DNA of 64,000 nt from Dissulfurimicrobium hydrothermale (GTDB taxonomy: Bacteria > Desulfobacterota > Dissulfuribacteria > Dissulfuribacterales > Sh68): positions 404,306 through 468,305 of the forward strand of contig NZ_CP085041.1 of NCBI RefSeq assembly GCF_022026155.1, read 5' to 3'. The notes beneath the pieces are model-generated. The model searched no databases. It was not told where the DNA came from and saw nothing but the letters and a program-made list of their open reading frames with translations. Made by a program: the position numbers and the translations under genes. The stretch's first letter is position 1, and each line of letters begins with the position of its first letter. Below are positions 29,511 to 39,913 of this stretch, piece by piece.

Positions 29511-31598
29511 CTAAGCGGCCTTCTTCTTCTGTTCAGCGGCCTTTTTCATGAGTTCCTCAGCTATATTCCTCGGCACCTGGCGATAGGTTGAAAATTCCAT
29601 GGTGAATTGTGCCTTACCTTGTGTAGCCGATCTCAAAATTGTGGAATAACCAAACATCTCGGCAAGGGGCACCTCGGCCTCAATGATGCACATATCGCCC
29701 TCATCTTGGGTTCCAAGTATTATTCCCCTTCTCTGGTTTAAGGAACCCATGACCGCACCCTGAAATTCAGTCGGTGTCTCAACAACAACCTTCATTATAG
29801 GTTCCAGGATTACAGGTTTTGCCTTCATATATCCCTCTTTGAACGCACCTTTTGCGGCGGCCTGAAAGGCCATATCGGACGAATCGACCGAGTGGGATTG
29901 ACCATCGTTTATAACCACCCTAACTCCAGTCACAGGGAAACCTAGGAGCGGACCCTTTTCCATACCGGCCCTAAAACCCTTTTCACATGAAGATATAAAT
30001 TCGGTAGGAATGGCGCCACCCACTATCTGGTTGTCAAAAACAAACTCCTCGCCATCTTCTGTAGGTTCCATATAACCGGCCACTCGGCCATATTGACCTG
30101 CACCACCTGTTTGTTTCTTGTGTGTATAATTAAAATCTCCGCGTTGGGTAATGGTTTCTCTATAGGCGACCTGTGGCATTCCAGTGGTGACATCGGCTCC
30201 ATACTCACGGCGCATACGTTCTATATAGACTTCAAGATGTAGTTCGCCCATACCAGATATAATAGTGTCACCAGTTTCGTGATTTATATACGCCTTAAAA
30301 GTGGGGTCTTCTTTTGTGAATCTAGCCAAGGCCTTGGATAGATTCGCTTGGGCCTTGCTGTCTTTTGCGGCTATAGCAAGGGAAATAACAGGTTCCGGTA
30401 TGTTCATAGAGGTCATAGTATAGTTTATATCGGGTGAGGTAAAGGTGTCTCCAGAGGCACAATCTATACCAAAAAGTGCGCCTATATAACCTGCAGGAAT
30501 GGAATCTATGTCTTCCATTTGATCGGCATGCATACGCACCACTCTGCCAACCTTTACCTTGCGACCCGTCCTGGAATTCATAATCATATCGCCCCTTGAA
30601 AGGGTGCCCTGATACACCCTGATATATGTAAGCTGGCCATACCTACCCTCCTCGAGCTTAAAGGCGAGGGCCACCAGTGGCTTTTCCTGGTCAGATTCCA
30701 AGATGACAGGGGCTTCATCCCTAGACATATCAAGAGCAACATTTTCCACCTCGGCCGGGCTGGGTAGATAATAAGTAACCGCATCCAAAAGGGGTTGAAC
30801 CCCTTTGTTTTTATAGGCCGACCCCATAAATACAGGGGTAATCTTTCTTTGAAGGGTACCGCGCCTCACGGCGTCCCTTATCATGTCTTCTGTTACATGG
30901 CCTTCAATTGCGGCCTCCATGAGCTCATCAGAAAACATGGATGCCGCATCAATCAATACCTCTCTTTTTGTCTCGGCCTCGGCCCTTAAGGAAGCTGGAA
31001 TATCTTCTATTCTTACCATCTCACCGTTTGCACCATCAAAATATAAGGCCTTCATAGACACAAGGTCGACCACACCTTCAAAACCAGCCTCTGCCCCTAT
31101 AGGTATCTGCATGGCGATTGCGTTATGACCGAGTTTTTCTTTGAGCTGATCAACCACCCGGAGGGGATTGCCGCCACTTCTATCGCATTTATTTACAAAT
31201 GCCAGACAAGGTACTTTATAACGCGCCATTTGACGATCGACTGTAATAGATTGAGATTGCACACCACCAACAGAACAAAGCACAAGGATTGCACCATCAA
31301 GTACCCTCAGAGCCCTTTCTACCTCTATAGTAAAATCGACATGGCCAGGCGTATCGATGATATTGATCTCGTGTCCTTTCCATTCGCAATATGTGGCCGC
31401 AGAGGTAATGGTTATACCCCTTTCTTTTTCAAGCTCCATAAAGTCCATGGTGGCACCTACACCGTCTTTACCTCTCACGTCATGTATCGCGTGTATTCTT
31501 CTGGTATAGTATAAAATACGTTCTGTAAGAGTGGTTTTGCCCGCATCTATATGGGCACTAATGCCTATGTTTCTTAAAAGTCTAGGGTCTTTTTTCAT
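29511..31598 (-). CDS. fusA: Translation elongation factor G
   Basis: EF-G (695 residues) catalyses ribosomal translocation. The G1 loop AHIDAGKT, switch [11 protein letters not shown]3 DTPGHVDF and G4 NKCDR are intact; domains II to V follow at normal length. It stands outside the usual str operon (no rpsL, rpsG or tuf nearby), which suggests either a second EF-G paralogue or a relocated gene. The sequence is canonical and gives no sign of loss of function. Confidence 0.95.
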   Translation of the reverse strand: MKKDPRLLRNIGISAHIDAGKTTLTERILYYTRRIHAIHDVRGKDGVGATMDFMELEKERGITITSAATYCEWKGHEINIIDTPGHVDFTIEVERALRVLDGAILVLCSVGGVQSQSITVDRQMARYKVPCLAFVNKCDRSGGNPLRVVDQLKEKLGHNAIAMQIPIGAEAGFEGVVDLVSMKALYFDGANGEMVRIEDIPASLRAEAETKREVLIDAASMFSDELMEAAIEGHVTEDMIRDAVRRGTLQRKITPVFMGSAYKNKGVQPLLDAVTYYLPSPAEVENVALDMSRDEAPVILESDQEKPLVALAFKLEEGRYGQLTYIRVYQGTLSRGDMIMNSRTGRKVKVGRVVRMHADQMEDIDSIPAGYIGALFGIDCASGDTFTSPDINYTMTSMNIPEPVISLAIAAKDSKAQANLSKALARFTKEDPTFKAYINHETGDTIISGMGELHLEVYIERMRREYGADVTTGMPQVAYRETITQRGDFNYTHKKQTGGAGQYGRVAGYMEPTEDGEEFVFDNQIVGGAIPTEFISSCEKGFRAGMEKGPLLGFPVTGVRVVINDGQSHSVDSSDMAFQAAAKGAFKEGYMKAKPVILEPIMKVVVETPTEFQGAVMGSLNQRRGIILGTQDEGDMCIIEAEVPLAEMFGYSTILRSATQGKAQFTMEFSTYRQVPRNIAEELMKKAAEQKKKAA

Positions 31599-31886
31599 CT
31601 CGTTTCTACTCCAAAAAATGATTCATCTGAAACATACAACCACACACCGTCCGGCGCCACATCAGAATAAAATCACCTGCCAGAATAAAATACCTACAAA
31701 AAAATCAATTTTGATTCTTAATCCTGTGGATGATTTATTCGGTTTGTTTGGATTTGTACCAATCGGGTATGTGTGGATGAAGAATCCTTATTTTTTAGTG
31801 TGAAAAATTCATTAGTTAACAGCAATAAAATCGTTTGTCAAGCCCTCACCAAAAATTGTGAGATCTATATAACAAGACATAAATAT
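31599..31886. other. AT-rich spacer upstream of fusA
   Basis: 288 bases without a gene. Two copies of TGTGGATGA in the same orientation at 31725-31733 and 31772-31780 each differ by one base from the DnaA-box reverse complement. With only two near matches this is weak evidence for an origin. The fusA promoter must lie here. Confidence 0.3.
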
Positions 31887-32225
31887 TTATACCTTTACTT
31901 GCTTCCAAAACAGGTTTGATATCATCTCTCTCAAACGCTTTTCTTGTTCAGTGGTAAGATCGCAAAATTCTAGTCCCATTCTGTACTTAAAACCATCCCT
32001 TTTAATCCAGCGCACAACGCCTTTTACCTTAAGCGGGGGAAACTCACCAAGAGTAAGTGTTAATATATCGTCTTTATTGCAAGGAATGGTCGTTTCCACC
32101 TGTAAACCACCCATACTGACATCCATTACAAACTCGGAATAAAACCTCTTGCCGTCCGAAAAATTTATTTCTATGTGTAAAGGTAAGCGCTGAGACCTTC
32201 TTTTTTCTTTGTCTGTCTTCGACAT
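31887..32225 (-). CDS. PilZ-domain protein
   Basis: 112 residues forming one PilZ domain. The c-di-GMP-binding motifs are RRSQR near residue 9 and DVSMGG about 30 residues later, so ligand binding is likely. It contains no output domain and may act by protein contact in motility or exopolysaccharide control. It lies 79 bases beyond the gyrB stop on the same strand. Confidence 0.88.
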   Translation of the reverse strand: MSKTDKEKRRSQRLPLHIEINFSDGKRFYSEFVMDVSMGGLQVETTIPCNKDDILTLTLGEFPPLKVKGVVRWIKRDGFKYRMGLEFCDLTTEQEKRLREMISNLFWKQVKV

Positions 32226-32304
32226 AGCACCACCCCTCTGCCCTTAGATAGGCCCACAAACAATCAATATTATTCCTCTAATTCAATATTAATCCGTACT
32301 CTTA

Positions 32305-34728
32305 TTATATATCAAGATCATTCGCTTCAAGGGCATGTGTTTGTATAAACTCGCGTCTTGGTTCGATTTTTTCACCCATTAATGTAGTGAACAACCTTTC
32401 GGCTTCACCAATATCTTTTATGGTTACCTGAAGAAGGGTGCGTTTTTCAGGATTCATAGTAGTTTCCCAGAGCTGGTCCGGATTCATTTCGCCAAGCCCC
32501 TTGTATCTCTGGATGGTAAGACCCTTCATACTGAGCGTCTTTATATACATCAATATTTCATGAACATCACTGAAATACTTGTTGACACCATCATCTTCTA
32601 TTCCTTCCGACACCAATATCTCACAACCGTTTTTGATTATAGGCGAAATAATCTTATATATCCTTAAAATTCTGTGAAATTCTGGCATTTTTGCAAAATC
32701 TGGACCGATTGTTGTTTCAAGATAAGCCAATTCATCCATACCAATGCTAATTTCATAACTAAAAGGCACTGAGTTGGATGGTGTTACAGGGCCGACTTTA
32801 TAACCCCTTTTTTTGAGTCCTTCGGCAAGTTTTTTTACAAATTCTATATCTTCAAATTGATGTTCTGTTTCCAGCCCCAGTTCAAGTATATCTTGACATA
32901 ACTCCTTCCAACAGCCCTTTTTTGCCATATCTTCTAATGTTTTACTATAACTAGACAAATCGAATAAAAGCTGTCTAAGTTTTTCTTCTTTATAAGAAGA
33001 ATCCCAACCCTTCGGTCTAATAGATATCTCTTTTGATATCCTTTTGAAAAGAAAATTATTAAGGTCTTCCTCGTCTTTAAGAAATATCTCCTTTCCTTTT
33101 CCAAAGGATACTCTATAAAGTGGCGGCTGGGCTATATACAACATGCCATTTTCAATAAGAGAAATCATTTGGCGATAAAAAAAAGTTAATAGTAGTGTTC
33201 TTATGTGAGCACCATCTACGTCGGCATCGGTCATAATAATTACTTTATGATATCTTAATCTATTAATATCAAATTCGTCCATGCCGATACCAGCTCCAAG
33301 TGAAGATATGAGATTTTTTATTTCCTCACTTGATAACATCTTGTCAAATCTTGCCTTTTCCACATTCATTATCTTACCTTTTAAGGGTAATATCGCCTGA
33401 AATTGTCTATCTCTACCTTGTTTTGCACTTCCTCCCGCCGAATCTCCTTCTACTAAAAATATTTCTCTTCGAGCAGGATCTTTTTCTTGACACTCGGCAA
33501 GCTTACCAGCCATAGACATGTCTTGCCCTAAACTTACCTTTCTGGCAAGTTCTCTTGCCTTTTTAGCAGCCTCTCTTGCACGAGCTGCATCCACAACCTT
33601 TGCCAATATTTTTTTGGATACTACAGGATTTTCTTCAAAAAATGTTGATATACCTTCATATGCAACAGATGCAACAATAGACCTAACTTCGGTATTGCCT
33701 AATTTTGTTTTTGTTTGACCTTCAAATTGTGGATTTGGTACTTTTACAGATATTACACAAGTAAGACCTTCTCTTAAATCATCACCTTCCATTTTTTCCT
33801 TAAGTTTTTTAGGTATAATATCTTCATTAGCATATTTATTAATACATTTTGTCAATGCTAATCTAAAACCAGCTACATGTGTACCACCATCTTTTGTACG
33901 TATATTATTTACGTAACTTAAAAGTTTTTCTGAATAGCCAGTGTTATATTGAAAAGCTATTTCAATTTGAATTAAATCTTTTTCTCCTATTATATAAATT
34001 GGCTTTTCATTTACCAATTCTTTATTATTATTTAAATATTCAACAAATTCTACAATTCCTCCTTCAAAATGATAGTTTACAGAAATATCGTTTTTTTCAT
34101 CTTTTAATTCTATAGTTATTGCTGGATTTAAAAAAGCTAATTCTCTCATTCTAGCTTGTAGAATATCAAATTGAAATTCAGTTGTTTCAAATATTTCTTT
34201 ATCGGGTTTAAATGTTATTTTTGTTCCCTGTTTTTTTGTTTCCCCAATAATTTTTATAGGATTAATTGGATTTCCTTTGCAATAATTTTGTGAATATATT
34301 TTATTATTTCTATAGACTTCAACATTTAAGTATTCCGATAATGCATTTACAACAGAAATACCAACCCCATGAAGTCCACCTGAAACTTTATAGGTTTGAT
34401 GATCAAATTTACCTCCAGCATGTAATCTTGTCATTACCAATTCCAATGCTGAAATACCTTCTGTTGGATGAATATCCACAGGTATTCCTCTACCATTATC
34501 TTCTATAGTTACCATTCCATCTTCATGTATTATAACCTTTATCAAATTACAATAACCAGCTAATGCTTCATCAATGCTATTATCTACAACCTCATATATT
34601 AAATGATGAAGTCCTTCTATTCCCGTATTTCCTATATACATCGCAGGACGTTTTCTAACCGCTGAAAGGCCTGCCAAAACTTTTATTTGATTAGCATTAT
34701 ATTGATTTTGAATATTATTTATATCCAT
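32305..34728 (-). CDS. gyrB: DNA gyrase subunit B
   Basis: 807 residues. The GHKL ATPase has NSIDEALAGYC and EDNGRGIPV; TOPRIM motifs EGDSAGGSAKQGRDR and DADVDGAHI are intact; the C-terminal QRYKGLGEMNPDQLW is the gyrase form. It lies 28 bases beyond dnaN. Composition falls steadily toward its 5' end, where codons become very A/T-rich (Asn, Lys, Ile), unlike fusA a kilobase away. The protein nevertheless looks fully functional. Confidence 0.97.
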   Translation of the reverse strand: MDINNIQNQYNANQIKVLAGLSAVRKRPAMYIGNTGIEGLHHLIYEVVDNSIDEALAGYCNLIKVIIHEDGMVTIEDNGRGIPVDIHPTEGISALELVMTRLHAGGKFDHQTYKVSGGLHGVGISVVNALSEYLNVEVYRNNKIYSQNYCKGNPINPIKIIGETKKQGTKITFKPDKEIFETTEFQFDILQARMRELAFLNPAITIELKDEKNDISVNYHFEGGIVEFVEYLNNNKELVNEKPIYIIGEKDLIQIEIAFQYNTGYSEKLLSYVNNIRTKDGGTHVAGFRLALTKCINKYANEDIIPKKLKEKMEGDDLREGLTCVISVKVPNPQFEGQTKTKLGNTEVRSIVASVAYEGISTFFEENPVVSKKILAKVVDAARAREAAKKARELARKVSLGQDMSMAGKLAECQEKDPARREIFLVEGDSAGGSAKQGRDRQFQAILPLKGKIMNVEKARFDKMLSSEEIKNLISSLGAGIGMDEFDINRLRYHKVIIMTDADVDGAHIRTLLLTFFYRQMISLIENGMLYIAQPPLYRVSFGKGKEIFLKDEEDLNNFLFKRISKEISIRPKGWDSSYKEEKLRQLLFDLSSYSKTLEDMAKKGCWKELCQDILELGLETEHQFEDIEFVKKLAEGLKKRGYKVGPVTPSNSVPFSYEISIGMDELAYLETTIGPDFAKMPEFHRILRIYKIISPIIKNGCEILVSEGIEDDGVNKYFSDVHEILMYIKTLSMKGLTIQRYKGLGEMNPDQLWETTMNPEKRTLLQVTIKDIGEAERLFTTLMGEKIEPRREFIQTHALEANDLDI

Positions 34729-34756
34729 ATATTAAATCAATCCTCACTAATGACTA

Positions 34757-35884
34757 TTAGACAATAGACATTGGCATAATTAAACTTAAAAAACCTTCAT
34801 CATCATCTCCTTTTATAATACACGGAGATTCTGGGGTATTAATGATTAACTTTATTTTTTTTGATTTCATTACCATTAACAAAGTCATTAAAAATTTTGC
34901 ATTTAATGCAATTTCAAAAGGCTCATTATTATATTCTATGTCTAAAAATTCATATACTTCGCCAATTTCTTTAACTATTGATTCTATTTTCATTTTTGAA
35001 TTATAAACTGAAAATTTGACTGCATTAAATTCTGAATCAGATGATAATATAATTACTCTTTTTAATACGTTAAAGAAATAATCTTTATCTATAATTATTG
35101 TATTTATATTTTGTTGTGGTATTATTGATTTATAATTTGGAAATTTAGCATCAATTAATCTTATAGCAAGATATTCATTATCTGCTTTTACAAAACAGAA
35201 CTTTTCATCAATTCCTAAAGAAATTGTATTATGATTTTCTGTTATTTTTTTTATTTCTTGTGCACCCTTTCTTGGAATAATTATCCCTGATTCAATATTT
35301 AAATCAACATCATCATCTATATATTTATCTATTAAACTTAATCTATGTCCATCTGAACTTACCATTCTTAATATATTTTTATTATTTTGTTTAAATTGTT
35401 CTAAATATATACCTGATAAATTAATTTTTTTGTCATCAAGCGATGTAGAAAAAATGGTTTTTTCTATCATTTCCTTTAATAAAGACGTTTCTATTGTTAT
35501 AGAGTTTTCGGTATTTATATATTTAAATTTTGGAAAATCTTCTGCTGGCAATCCTGCAATTTTATATTCAATTTTATCTAAACTTGATATCTTTAACCAA
35601 AGATTGGGTAATTCTTCAATATTTATTTCTTCATCTGGAAATTCTTTTACTATCTCATAAAATTTTTTTGCATTAACTGTTATAGAACCCTCTTCTATAA
35701 CAGAACATAAAATTTTATTTTTATAACTTAATTCTAAATCTGTTGCTTCAATAAACAGTTCATTGTTTTTACTATAGATTAATACATTATTAATAATATT
35801 CATCGTTGTTTTTTTATCTACTATACTTTGTGTGTTATATAATGGATTGAGTAAATTATTTTTTTTAACAATTAATTTTAACAT
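34757..35884 (-). CDS. dnaN: DNA polymerase III beta subunit (sliding clamp)
   Basis: 375 residues, the usual clamp length, with three clamp folds, an NMIxKIIFS-like segment (EMIEKTIFSTSLDD) and the conserved end LIMPMSIV. It forms the ring that tethers polymerase to DNA. It is the most AT-rich gene in the window: hand counts of two 60-base lines give 9 and 12 G+C. AGGA lies about ten bases before the ATG. It is followed by gyrB, as in classic origin clusters, but dnaA and recF are missing. Confidence 0.96.
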   Translation of the reverse strand: MLKLIVKKNNLLNPLYNTQSIVDKKTTMNIINNVLIYSKNNELFIEATDLELSYKNKILCSVIEEGSITVNAKKFYEIVKEFPDEEINIEELPNLWLKISSLDKIEYKIAGLPAEDFPKFKYINTENSITIETSLLKEMIEKTIFSTSLDDKKINLSGIYLEQFKQNNKNILRMVSSDGHRLSLIDKYIDDDVDLNIESGIIIPRKGAQEIKKITENHNTISLGIDEKFCFVKADNEYLAIRLIDAKFPNYKSIIPQQNINTIIIDKDYFFNVLKRVIILSSDSEFNAVKFSVYNSKMKIESIVKEIGEVYEFLDIEYNNEPFEIALNAKFLMTLLMVMKSKKIKLIINTPESPCIIKGDDDEGFLSLIMPMSIV

Positions 35885-36127
35885 AATTTTTTATTCCTTT
35901 TCTTATATTAAAAATATATAATTAAGTTTGTTTATTTTGTTAAAAAATAAATAACTAATTAAAATTAAAAAAATTTTTTAAATTAATTATTGTTGATAAA
36001 GTCAAATAAGTTCAATTTTTGGAGTTTTCTTTTTAAAAAAATGATTTAATAATACTTACAATTTGATCGATTAATTTTGATTATTTTAAGCAAATTAATA
36101 TAACACAAAATAATACTTTAATCCAAT
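35885..36127. other. Extremely AT-rich divergent spacer, weak oriC candidate
   Basis: 243 bases between divergent dnaN and the MidA-like gene, made largely of A and T runs (11 G+C in the line 36001-36060). One near-match to a DnaA box, TGTTGATAA, lies at 35991-35999. The AT-richness would suit an unwinding element, but a cluster of DnaA boxes is not visible, so an origin here is only a possibility. The promoters of both genes must lie in this spacer. Confidence 0.35.
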
Positions 36128-37252
36128 ATGTTATTCAACAAAATACAACAAAAAATCCTTAAAGAAGGTCCTATAACATTTTTTGAATTTATGAAGATGT
36201 GTCTTTATGATCCTGAATTTGGATATTATACTAATACCTATTTCCCTATCGGTGCTTCAGGAGATTATATAACAAGTCCACATACTGGTCATATTTTTGG
36301 TGCATTACTTTCAAGGCAGTTACTGGAATTTTATCAAATATTAAAGACCGACACCTTTTTTATTGTAGAAATGGGTGCTGGGTCGGGTTATTTGGCCCTT
36401 GACATCCTATCTGAACTTAAAAAGGAATATCTTTTTAAAAAGATAACATATATAATAATTGAACCCTATCCAAAAAATATTTTTATCCAGAAAAAAAATC
36501 TTAGAGACCAATTTGATAGTATAAGATGGATAAATTCTATAAATGAATTAGATCTTGGGGTATATTGTTTTATTTCAAACGAGCTTTTAGACGCCTTTCC
36601 TGTTCATGTCGTTCAAAAAGAATCGGGGGTTTTTAAGGAAATATATATAGATTTTGATCATAATCGCGGTTTTATTGAATGTCTTGGCAAATTGAGTTCC
36701 CAAGATTTGAAATTATATGTCAAATTATTACCAAACAATCTCGCAGATCATTACAGGACAGAAATAAATCTTGATATAAAAACTTGGATTAAGGATATAT
36801 CCAAGAAGATGTTAAAAGGTTTTTTGATGACAATTGATTACGGTTATACTTCCAAAGAATATTTCAATCCAACAAGAAATAGGGGTACGCTTTTGGCTTA
36901 TAAAGATCAAAAGGTCTCTGAAGAGCTACTTATAAGACCTGGTGAGCAGGACTTAACCGCCCATATCAACTTTTCAGATCTTTCCAGATGGGGTATGGAA
37001 ATGGGTTTTTATACTATTGGATATACACCACAATGGGCATTTTTAGGCGGATTAGATTTTGAAGAGGTTGTTTATGAAAAAATAGGTACCAAAATAAAAC
37101 CTTTTTCACCGCAATTGGCAGAAATTAAGACCCTTATAATGCCTCAAGGGATGGGGATGTCGCACAAAGTAATGGTTCAGGCAAAGGGACTTGATATTAC
37201 TCAGACATCATTAAAGGGTTTTCGGCTTAAAAATCTTATAAATCGTCTTTGA
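36128..37252 (+). CDS. MidA/NDUFAF7-family SAM-dependent methyltransferase
   Basis: 374 residues. The family signature begins ITFFEFMKMCLYDPEFGYY and continues GDYITSPHTG; the SAM-binding loop is VEMGAGSGYLALD. In mitochondria the homologue NDUFAF7 methylates an arginine of complex I; bacterial substrates are not established. AT-rich like dnaN. It is followed 13 bases later by the HAD gene on the same strand. Confidence 0.88.
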   Translation: MLFNKIQQKILKEGPITFFEFMKMCLYDPEFGYYTNTYFPIGASGDYITSPHTGHIFGALLSRQLLEFYQILKTDTFFIVEMGAGSGYLALDILSELKKEYLFKKITYIIIEPYPKNIFIQKKNLRDQFDSIRWINSINELDLGVYCFISNELLDAFPVHVVQKESGVFKEIYIDFDHNRGFIECLGKLSSQDLKLYVKLLPNNLADHYRTEINLDIKTWIKDISKKMLKGFLMTIDYGYTSKEYFNPTRNRGTLLAYKDQKVSEELLIRPGEQDLTAHINFSDLSRWGMEMGFYTIGYTPQWAFLGGLDFEEVVYEKIGTKIKPFSPQLAEIKTLIMPQGMGMSHKVMVQAKGLDITQTSLKGFRLKNLINRL

Positions 37253-37265
37253 TATCTGATATAAT

Positions 37266-37898
37266 ATGAAAAATTTTGATCTCGTTATATTTGATTGCGA
37301 TGGAGTTCTTGTTGATTCAAAAGAGGCAAATTATAGATATTATAATGATATTTTGGTAAAATTGGGGCTTGGTTCAATAAATAAAGACGAATTAGATTAT
37401 GTACATACTCATACGGCCGAGCAATCGATTTTGTATTTATTTAGGAATAATAAAGAATTATATAATAACGCACTAGAACTTATCAAAAAACTGGATTATT
37501 TAGATTACTTACCTTTTTTAAAGATCGAACCGGATGTCGTTGAGATCTTAAAAGATATAAGACCACCGGTTTTGACTGCCATCTTTACGAACAGAACAAC
37601 AACCATGCCTAAGTTAGTCAAGATGTTTGGTTTTGATCGATTGTTTGATTCTATAATGACCGCCCTTGATGTAGATTTTCCAAAACCCCATCCCCAAGGT
37701 ATCTTAAAAATAATAGACAAGCTTGGCATCGAGCATAAAAAGACAGTATTTGTCGGTGATTCTATCTTGGATGAACAGGCTGCACGAGATGCCGGTATAT
37801 CTTTTATAGCTTATAAAAATGAAAAACTTGAAGCCATGTTTCACGTGAAACATTTTTATGAAATAAAAAAAATAGTTTTATCAAAAAATAGTCCTTGA
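37266..37898 (+). CDS. HAD-family hydrolase, phosphoglycolate-phosphatase-like
   Basis: 210 residues. HAD motif I is FDCDGVLVDS, motif II TAIFTNRT, the motif III lysine lies in the FPKPHPQGI stretch, and motif IV is VGDSILDEQAA. The cap and core match the Gph/PpaX group. A perfect 16-base parS site lies in codons near the 3' end (encoding MFHVKH), so the gene also carries a chromosome-segregation site. The substrate is not certain. Confidence 0.88.
   Translation: MKNFDLVIFDCDGVLVDSKEANYRYYNDILVKLGLGSINKDELDYVHTHTAEQSILYLFRNNKELYNNALELIKKLDYLDYLPFLKIEPDVVEILKDIRPPVLTAIFTNRTTTMPKLVKMFGFDRLFDSIMTALDVDFPKPHPQGILKIIDKLGIEHKKTVFVGDSILDEQAARDAGISFIAYKNEKLEAMFHVKHFYEIKKIVLSKNSP
37837..37852. promoter_or_regulatory. 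parS site 1 (ParB-binding palindrome)
   Basis: The 16-base palindrome TGTTTCACGTGAAACA matches the parS consensus exactly. It is embedded in the coding region of the HAD hydrolase. It lies 16.4 kb from a second identical copy beside parA, and about 2 kb from dnaN. Confidence 0.95.
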
Positions 37899-37914
37899 TT
37901 TCTTGTTTTGGTCT

Positions 37915-39192
37915 TTATGGCCCAGTTATCTTTTCAATTCCACCTATATATGATTTTAATACCTTGGGGACCATAAAACTACCATCCGGCAATTGGTAAT
38001 TTTCTATAATTGCTGCAACAGTTCTCCCTATAGCTAGCCCTGAACCGTTTAATGTATGAACAAAACAAGTTTTTGTCTGCCCTTTTGGACGATAGCGTAT
38101 GTTTGCCCGCCTTGCTTGAAAGTCTTCAAAATTGCTACACGAAGAGATTTCACAAAAACGATTTTGTCCAGGTAACCAAACCTCGATGTCATATGTTTTT
38201 GCAGATGAAAAACCCATATCACCCGTACATAACAGCACCACTCTGTATGGAATTTCAAGGAGCTGCAACACAGTTTCAGCATCAAAGAGAAGCTCTTCGA
38301 GCTCATTATATGATGTTTCAGGTTTTGAGAATTTTACAAGCTCTACCTTATTAAATTGGTGTTGGCGCACTATCCCACGTGTATCTTTGCCATATGAGCC
38401 AGCCTCAGAGCGAAAACATGGTGTATATGCAACATATTTGATTGGTAAGTCATCTTCGTTGATTATTTCATCTCTGTGAATATTTGTTACAGGTACCTCG
38501 GCTGTTGGTATAAGATAGTAATTATTTCCCTCGAGTTTAAAAAGATCTTCTTTAAACCTGGGAAGCTGTCCGGTCCCTACAAGCGAATCTTGATTTACAA
38601 TAAATGGCGGCAGAACTTCTTTATATCCATGTCTTGTTTGATGTAGATCGAGCATAAAATTTATGAGCGCTCTTTCCAATCTTGCCCCATTTCCACAATA
38701 TAAACAAAACCTTGTCCCTGTTATCTTAGCGGCCCTGTTAAAATCAAGTATTCCAATATGCTCTCCAATATCCCAATGTGGAAGGGGTTTGAAGTTAAAA
38801 ACAGGTAATTCTCCCCATTTTTTTACTACAACATTTTCAGAATTATCTTTCCCAATAGGTACAGTTTTATGCGGAATGTTTGGTATTGCCAAGAGAATAT
38901 CTTTGTATCTTTCTTCTTTTTTTGCAAGAATGGAATCTAATTCTTTAATCTTTAATCCAATCTGTCTTACTTTAGATGTAAGTGAATCAGTATCTTTTTC
39001 TTCTTTTTTTAAAAGGCCTATCTGTTCAGATAGGATATTTCTTTGGTTTTTTAATTCTTCTACTTTATGGATAATTTCTCTTCTTTGTGAATCTATATCA
39101 AGCAATTCATCTATATTTAAGTTATAGTTTCTATCTTTTAAGCTTTTTTTTATTAAGTTGATATTTGAACGAATGAATTTTATGTCTAACAT
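37915..39192 (-). CDS. serS: Seryl-tRNA synthetase
   Basis: 425 residues, normal length. The N-terminal coiled-coil arm spans about residues 27-100 (rich in Glu, Lys and Leu). Class II motif 2 is visible as [14 protein letters not shown] and motif 3 as [18 protein letters not shown]. It charges tRNA-Ser and would also supply seryl-tRNA-Sec for selenocysteine. It converges on the HAD gene with a 16-base gap. Still AT-rich compared with distant genes. Confidence 0.96.
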   Translation of the reverse strand: MLDIKFIRSNINLIKKSLKDRNYNLNIDELLDIDSQRREIIHKVEELKNQRNILSEQIGLLKKEEKDTDSLTSKVRQIGLKIKELDSILAKKEERYKDILLAIPNIPHKTVPIGKDNSENVVVKKWGELPVFNFKPLPHWDIGEHIGILDFNRAAKITGTRFCLYCGNGARLERALINFMLDLHQTRHGYKEVLPPFIVNQDSLVGTGQLPRFKEDLFKLEGNNYYLIPTAEVPVTNIHRDEIINEDDLPIKYVAYTPCFRSEAGSYGKDTRGIVRQHQFNKVELVKFSKPETSYNELEELLFDAETVLQLLEIPYRVVLLCTGDMGFSSAKTYDIEVWLPGQNRFCEISSCSNFEDFQARRANIRYRPKGQTKTCFVHTLNGSGLAIGRTVAAIIENYQLPDGSFMVPKVLKSYIGGIEKITGP

Positions 39193-39207
39193 TATTATCT
39201 AGCTCCT

Positions 39208-39909
39208 TCAAGATTTTTTATTTCTTCTCTTTAAAAGAATACACTCCGGATTAAGATCAGATAATCTTTCCGCCAAGGTCTTGTATGGTGAACCCATAAC
39301 AATATGCATCCATCCGCCTATATATAAAGATTTTTTATTTGTTTTTAAAATCCTCCTCATTTTTGTTTCAAGTAGTGCCTCTCTTTTTGACCAAGTTTCG
39401 TCATTTAGCCATCGAAGAGGGTTTATGACCTCTGGTATATACATAGGCCTTGAAATAAAATTTAGTGCGTATTGATGGTGCCTTTCAAAATAATCATCAA
39501 TATCAACCGATTGCAATTTTAAGATATTTGAGATGTTTTTTAGCGATAAAAGAGTTTTCTCCCAATAAGGCATATCTTTTTTTGCAATATCGCCGCAATC
39601 TATTGCGATAACAGGAATATTATTATTTTTTCCATAGATATTTGCAACTTCCCATTCAAAGGGTGTAGTGATTTGTAGTTTTAATAACTCCAACCCAGAA
39701 TGCATCCCTTCTTTTTCTGTGAGCGATGATATCCTTTTGTTAAAAATGGTTAACCATTTTTTTTGATTTTTTTGTCTATAACGGACTGAAAATGGGCTTA
39801 TTTCAACCGCTATAATCTCTGGCCTTATCCTTTCGAGCATTAACTGTAGCGACTCATATTCCCCGGCCCTGTCAAGATGAATTGTTCCAAGCAAAATTGG
39901 TTTTGACAT
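39208..39909 (-). CDS. TraB/PrgY-like superfamily protein
   Basis: About 233 residues from the ATG at 39909; a longer frame starts TTG at 39933 inside comM. The N-terminus LLGTIHLDRAGEY followed by RPEIIAVEISP, and the C-terminal YIGGWMHI near a KREALLETKMRRIL segment, follow the TraB/TIKI pattern of conserved His/Glu residues. Function in bacteria is mostly unknown; some members are putative metal-dependent proteases. It follows comM closely and precedes serS by 15 bases. The assignment is by motif memory only. Confidence 0.5.
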   Translation of the reverse strand: MSKPILLGTIHLDRAGEYESLQLMLERIRPEIIAVEISPFSVRYRQKNQKKWLTIFNKRISSLTEKEGMHSGLELLKLQITTPFEWEVANIYGKNNNIPVIAIDCGDIAKKDMPYWEKTLLSLKNISNILKLQSVDIDDYFERHHQYALNFISRPMYIPEVINPLRWLNDETWSKREALLETKMRRILKTNKKSLYIGGWMHIVMGSPYKTLAERLSDLNPECILLKRRNKKS

Positions 39910-39913
39910 TATA

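Noticed and set aside
31725-31780. Two DnaA-box-like TGTGGATGA sequences
   Set aside because: Each has one mismatch and only two are present in a spacer upstream of fusA, too few to call an origin.
32305-36127. AT-rich island as a recent horizontal transfer or prophage
   Set aside because: It contains only core genes (gyrB, dnaN), with gradual edges and no integrase, tRNA or attachment repeats.
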